Below, one piece after another: positions 62,275-64,000 of a stretch of 64,000 nt of DNA. Under the pieces are notes generated by a model. That model was not told where the DNA came from, made no database searches, and saw only the letters and a list, made by a program, of their open reading frames with translations. The first letter of the stretch is position 1. Every line of letters begins with the position of its first letter. Both the position numbers and the translations under genes were made by a program. Source of the stretch: Arthrobacter sp. FW306-2-2C-D06B (GTDB taxonomy: Bacteria; Actinomycetota; Actinomycetes; Actinomycetales; Micrococcaceae); the NCBI RefSeq assembly GCF_021789175.1, contig NZ_CP084560.1, forward strand, positions 930,001 to 994,000, read 5' to 3'.

Positions 62275-63531
62275 TCAGGCGCCGATGATGTTGTATTCCG
62301 GGCCGAACGGGAACTTGGTGATGTTCTCTGCGCCGTCTTCACCGACCACCAGGATGTCGTGTTCCCGGTACCCGCCGGCACCCGGCTGGCCGTCGAGGAC
62401 CGTGATCATCGGTTCCATGGAAACCACCATGCCCGGCTCCAGGACCGTGTCGATGTCTTCGCGCAGCTCAAGTCCGGCTTCCCGGCCGTAGTAGTGCGAG
62501 AGGACTCCGAATGAGTGTCCGTAGCCGAAGGTTCGGTTGGCGAGAAGTCCATGCGAAACATAGATTTCGTTGAGCTCTGCGGCGATGTCCTTGCAGACGG
62601 CGCCGGGCTTGATGAGTTCCAGTCCGCGCTTGTGCACGTCCACGTTGATGTTCCACAGTTCCAAGGAGCGGGCATCGGGTTCGCCGTAGAACAGGGTGCG
62701 CTCCAGTGCCGTGTAGTAGCCCGAGGTCATGGGGAAGCAGTTCAGCGACAGGATGTCGTGTTCCTGGATCTTGCGGGTGGTGGCCCAGTTGTGGGCGCCG
62801 TCCGTGTTGATGCCGGACTGGAACCAGACCCAGGTGTCGCGGATTTCGGAGTCCGGGAACGTCCGGGCGATCTCGTGGACCATGGCTTCGGTGCCGATCA
62901 AGGCGACCTCGTACTCGGTGATTCCGGCCGTGATGGCGTTGCGAATGGCCTCGCCGCCGCGGTCGCCGATCCGGGCGCCGTGCTTGATGACCTCGATTTC
63001 CTCGGACGACTTGATCATGCGCTGGCGCATCGCGGCCTGGGCCACGTCCACAAGCGTCGCGCCGGAGAATGCGGCCTGGATCTTGTTGCGGTTGTCCAGC
63101 GGAAGCGAATCGTCCTCCACACCCAGGCGCCGGACGTTGATCCCGCGGGTGCGCAGTACTTCCTGGATGCCGAAGATGTAGTTGTCCCGGCGCCAGTCCG
63201 TGTAGACCAGGTTGTCCCCGTAGCTACGGCGCCACGGCATTCCGGCGTCGATGTTGGCGGTCACGGTGACTGTGTCGTCGGTCGTGACCACCATGGCGTA
63301 GGAACGGCCGAAGTAGGTGAACAGGAAGTCCGAGTAGTACTTGATGGAGTGGTAGCTGGTCAGGACAACGGCGTCCAGTTCCTTCTCTGCCATGATCCGG
63401 CGAAGACCGGCAAGGCGCCGCTCAAACTCCGCGTCGGAGAAGGTCAGGGAGACCTTCTCTCCGTTGTTGAGGACCTTGAGGCGCTCGAGCTTGGTGACGT
63501 CGCTTACGGCTTCATTCTCGGTGATGGTCAT
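62275..63531 (-). CDS. Creatinase-like M24 family hydrolase
   Basis: 418 residues from ATG 63531. N-terminal domain with VVLTSYHSIKYYSDFLFTYFGR, which resembles the creatinase YHxIxYYS sequence, and an M24 pita-bread domain with GYGHSFGV and VVSMEPMITV. Creatinase hydrolyses creatine to sarcosine and urea without metal, and the length is similar. A metal-dependent Xaa-Pro peptidase is less likely because the usual metal-ligand motifs are not complete. The MFS gene upstream could import creatine. Confidence 0.8.
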   Translation of the reverse strand: MTITENEAVSDVTKLERLKVLNNGEKVSLTFSDAEFERRLAGLRRIMAEKELDAVVLTSYHSIKYYSDFLFTYFGRSYAMVVTTDDTVTVTANIDAGMPWRRSYGDNLVYTDWRRDNYIFGIQEVLRTRGINVRRLGVEDDSLPLDNRNKIQAAFSGATLVDVAQAAMRQRMIKSSEEIEVIKHGARIGDRGGEAIRNAITAGITEYEVALIGTEAMVHEIARTFPDSEIRDTWVWFQSGINTDGAHNWATTRKIQEHDILSLNCFPMTSGYYTALERTLFYGEPDARSLELWNINVDVHKRGLELIKPGAVCKDIAAELNEIYVSHGLLANRTFGYGHSFGVLSHYYGREAGLELREDIDTVLEPGMVVSMEPMITVLDGQPGAGGYREHDILVVGEDGAENITKFPFGPEYNIIGA

Positions 63532-63562
63532 GGGTGGTGTTCCTTTCAATGGGTGGGTTGTT

Positions 63563-64000
63563 TCAGTCCTGCTGCAGGGGCTTCTTGGAAGTTTCCACAG
63601 CGAAGAGGACCGCGATGAGGGAGATGACGGCGGCCGCCACGAGGTACCAGCCGGGAGCCAGTTGGTTGTGGGTCAGGCCGATGAGGAGGGTTGCCATGAA
63701 GGGGGCGGTGCCGCCGAACAAGGCGTTGGAGAGATTGAAGCTGACGGCGAAGCCGCTGTAGCGGACCCTCGTGGGGAAGAGCTCGGCAAGGAAGCTGGGC
63801 AGGGTGCCGTCGTTGAGCGTGAGCATGCCGCCCAGCAGGATCTGGATCAGGACAATGACCAGGAAGTTGCCGGTGTCGAGGAGCATGAACGCCGGAACGG
63901 TCAGCACCACGAAGAGTACGGAAGCCGTGATGAGCATGCGCTTGCGGCCGAACCTATCGGATGCGATCCCGGTCAGGAAGACGAATCCGATGTAGCTGAG
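63563..64000 (-). CDS. MFS transporter, C-terminal part (runs off the window)
   Basis: 145 residues are visible, in frame to the window's end, so the start lies beyond 64000. GIASDRFGRKRM is the MFS loop motif, followed by four helices, and ELFPTRVRYSGFAVSFN matches the metabolite:H+ symporter branch. It lies 31 bp before the creatinase-like gene and is probably co-transcribed, which suggests uptake of creatine or a related compound. Confidence 0.85.
   Translation of the reverse strand, partial: LSYIGFVFLTGIASDRFGRKRMLITASVLFVVLTVPAFMLLDTGNFLVIVLIQILLGGMLTLNDGTLPSFLAELFPTRVRYSGFAVSFNLSNALFGGTAPFMATLLIGLTHNQLAPGWYLVAAAVISLIAVLFAVETSKKPLQQD

Overview
The window looks like a chromosomal segment from an Arthrobacter-type actinobacterium (Micrococcaceae). 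It is GC-rich throughout, many genes overlap by 4 bp (ATGA), and GTG/TTG starts are frequent. It carries a complete or near-complete myo-inositol catabolic gene set with a Cgl0159-type aldolase-like gene, plus sucCD, pcrA and a creatinase-type gene. This assignment is an inference from gene content. No phage, transposase or plasmid genes were seen.

Layout. 1-2846: end of an ABC-F ATPase and an ABC exporter. 2878-9151 (minus): a c-di-GMP-type operon with a BcsA-like glycosyltransferase carrying PilZ, a large hybrid histidine kinase, and a REC-GGDEF protein. 9301-16562: Nudix fusion, tRNA-Arg(CCT), membrane proteins, a STAS-like/GGDEF-EAL pair, a secreted tandem-repeat peptide with its own strong promoter, and an inositol-monophosphatase-family gene. 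16561-16902: three tandem copies of a nested hairpin repeat. 16985-24262: a cell-surface cluster with a UDP-GlcNAc 2-epimerase, an exported C-terminally anchored protein, a 61-residue protein that is almost only a sorting-signal-like tail, a membrane glycosyltransferase, an exosortase/archaeosortase-like protein, a lipoprotein and a polytopic membrane protein. 24274-27247 (minus): an atypical two-component trio with degenerate parts. 27423-32304: pcrA and sucCD.

32660-57881 is dominated by inositol and related sugar catabolism. iolC, Cgl0159-like, iolD, iolA, iolE, iolG and iolH run in one direction. A SulP transporter/ArsR block follows. Then come a divergent TIM-barrel/oxidoreductase pair with a LacI regulator, a sugar ABC transporter, four Gfo/Idh/MocA oxidoreductases with one TIM-barrel isomerase, iolB, and a GntR repressor. 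A ten-base dyad (TGTC-N2-GACA type) recurs in front of the tautomerase gene, iolC, the lacI divergon, the ABC transporter and the gntR gene. It suggests one regulon that includes the repressor itself.

58143-64000: a small membrane protein, a cupredoxin lipoprotein, a class I glutamine amidotransferase-like hydrolase, a LOG-family protein, an IclR regulator, a creatinase-like enzyme and the C-terminal part of an MFS transporter that runs off the window. Several gene gaps hold large nested palindromes of at least three sequence families. One family is built on ATGTCC, one on a GTTGTCGTT core, and one on GAGCGGGCG.
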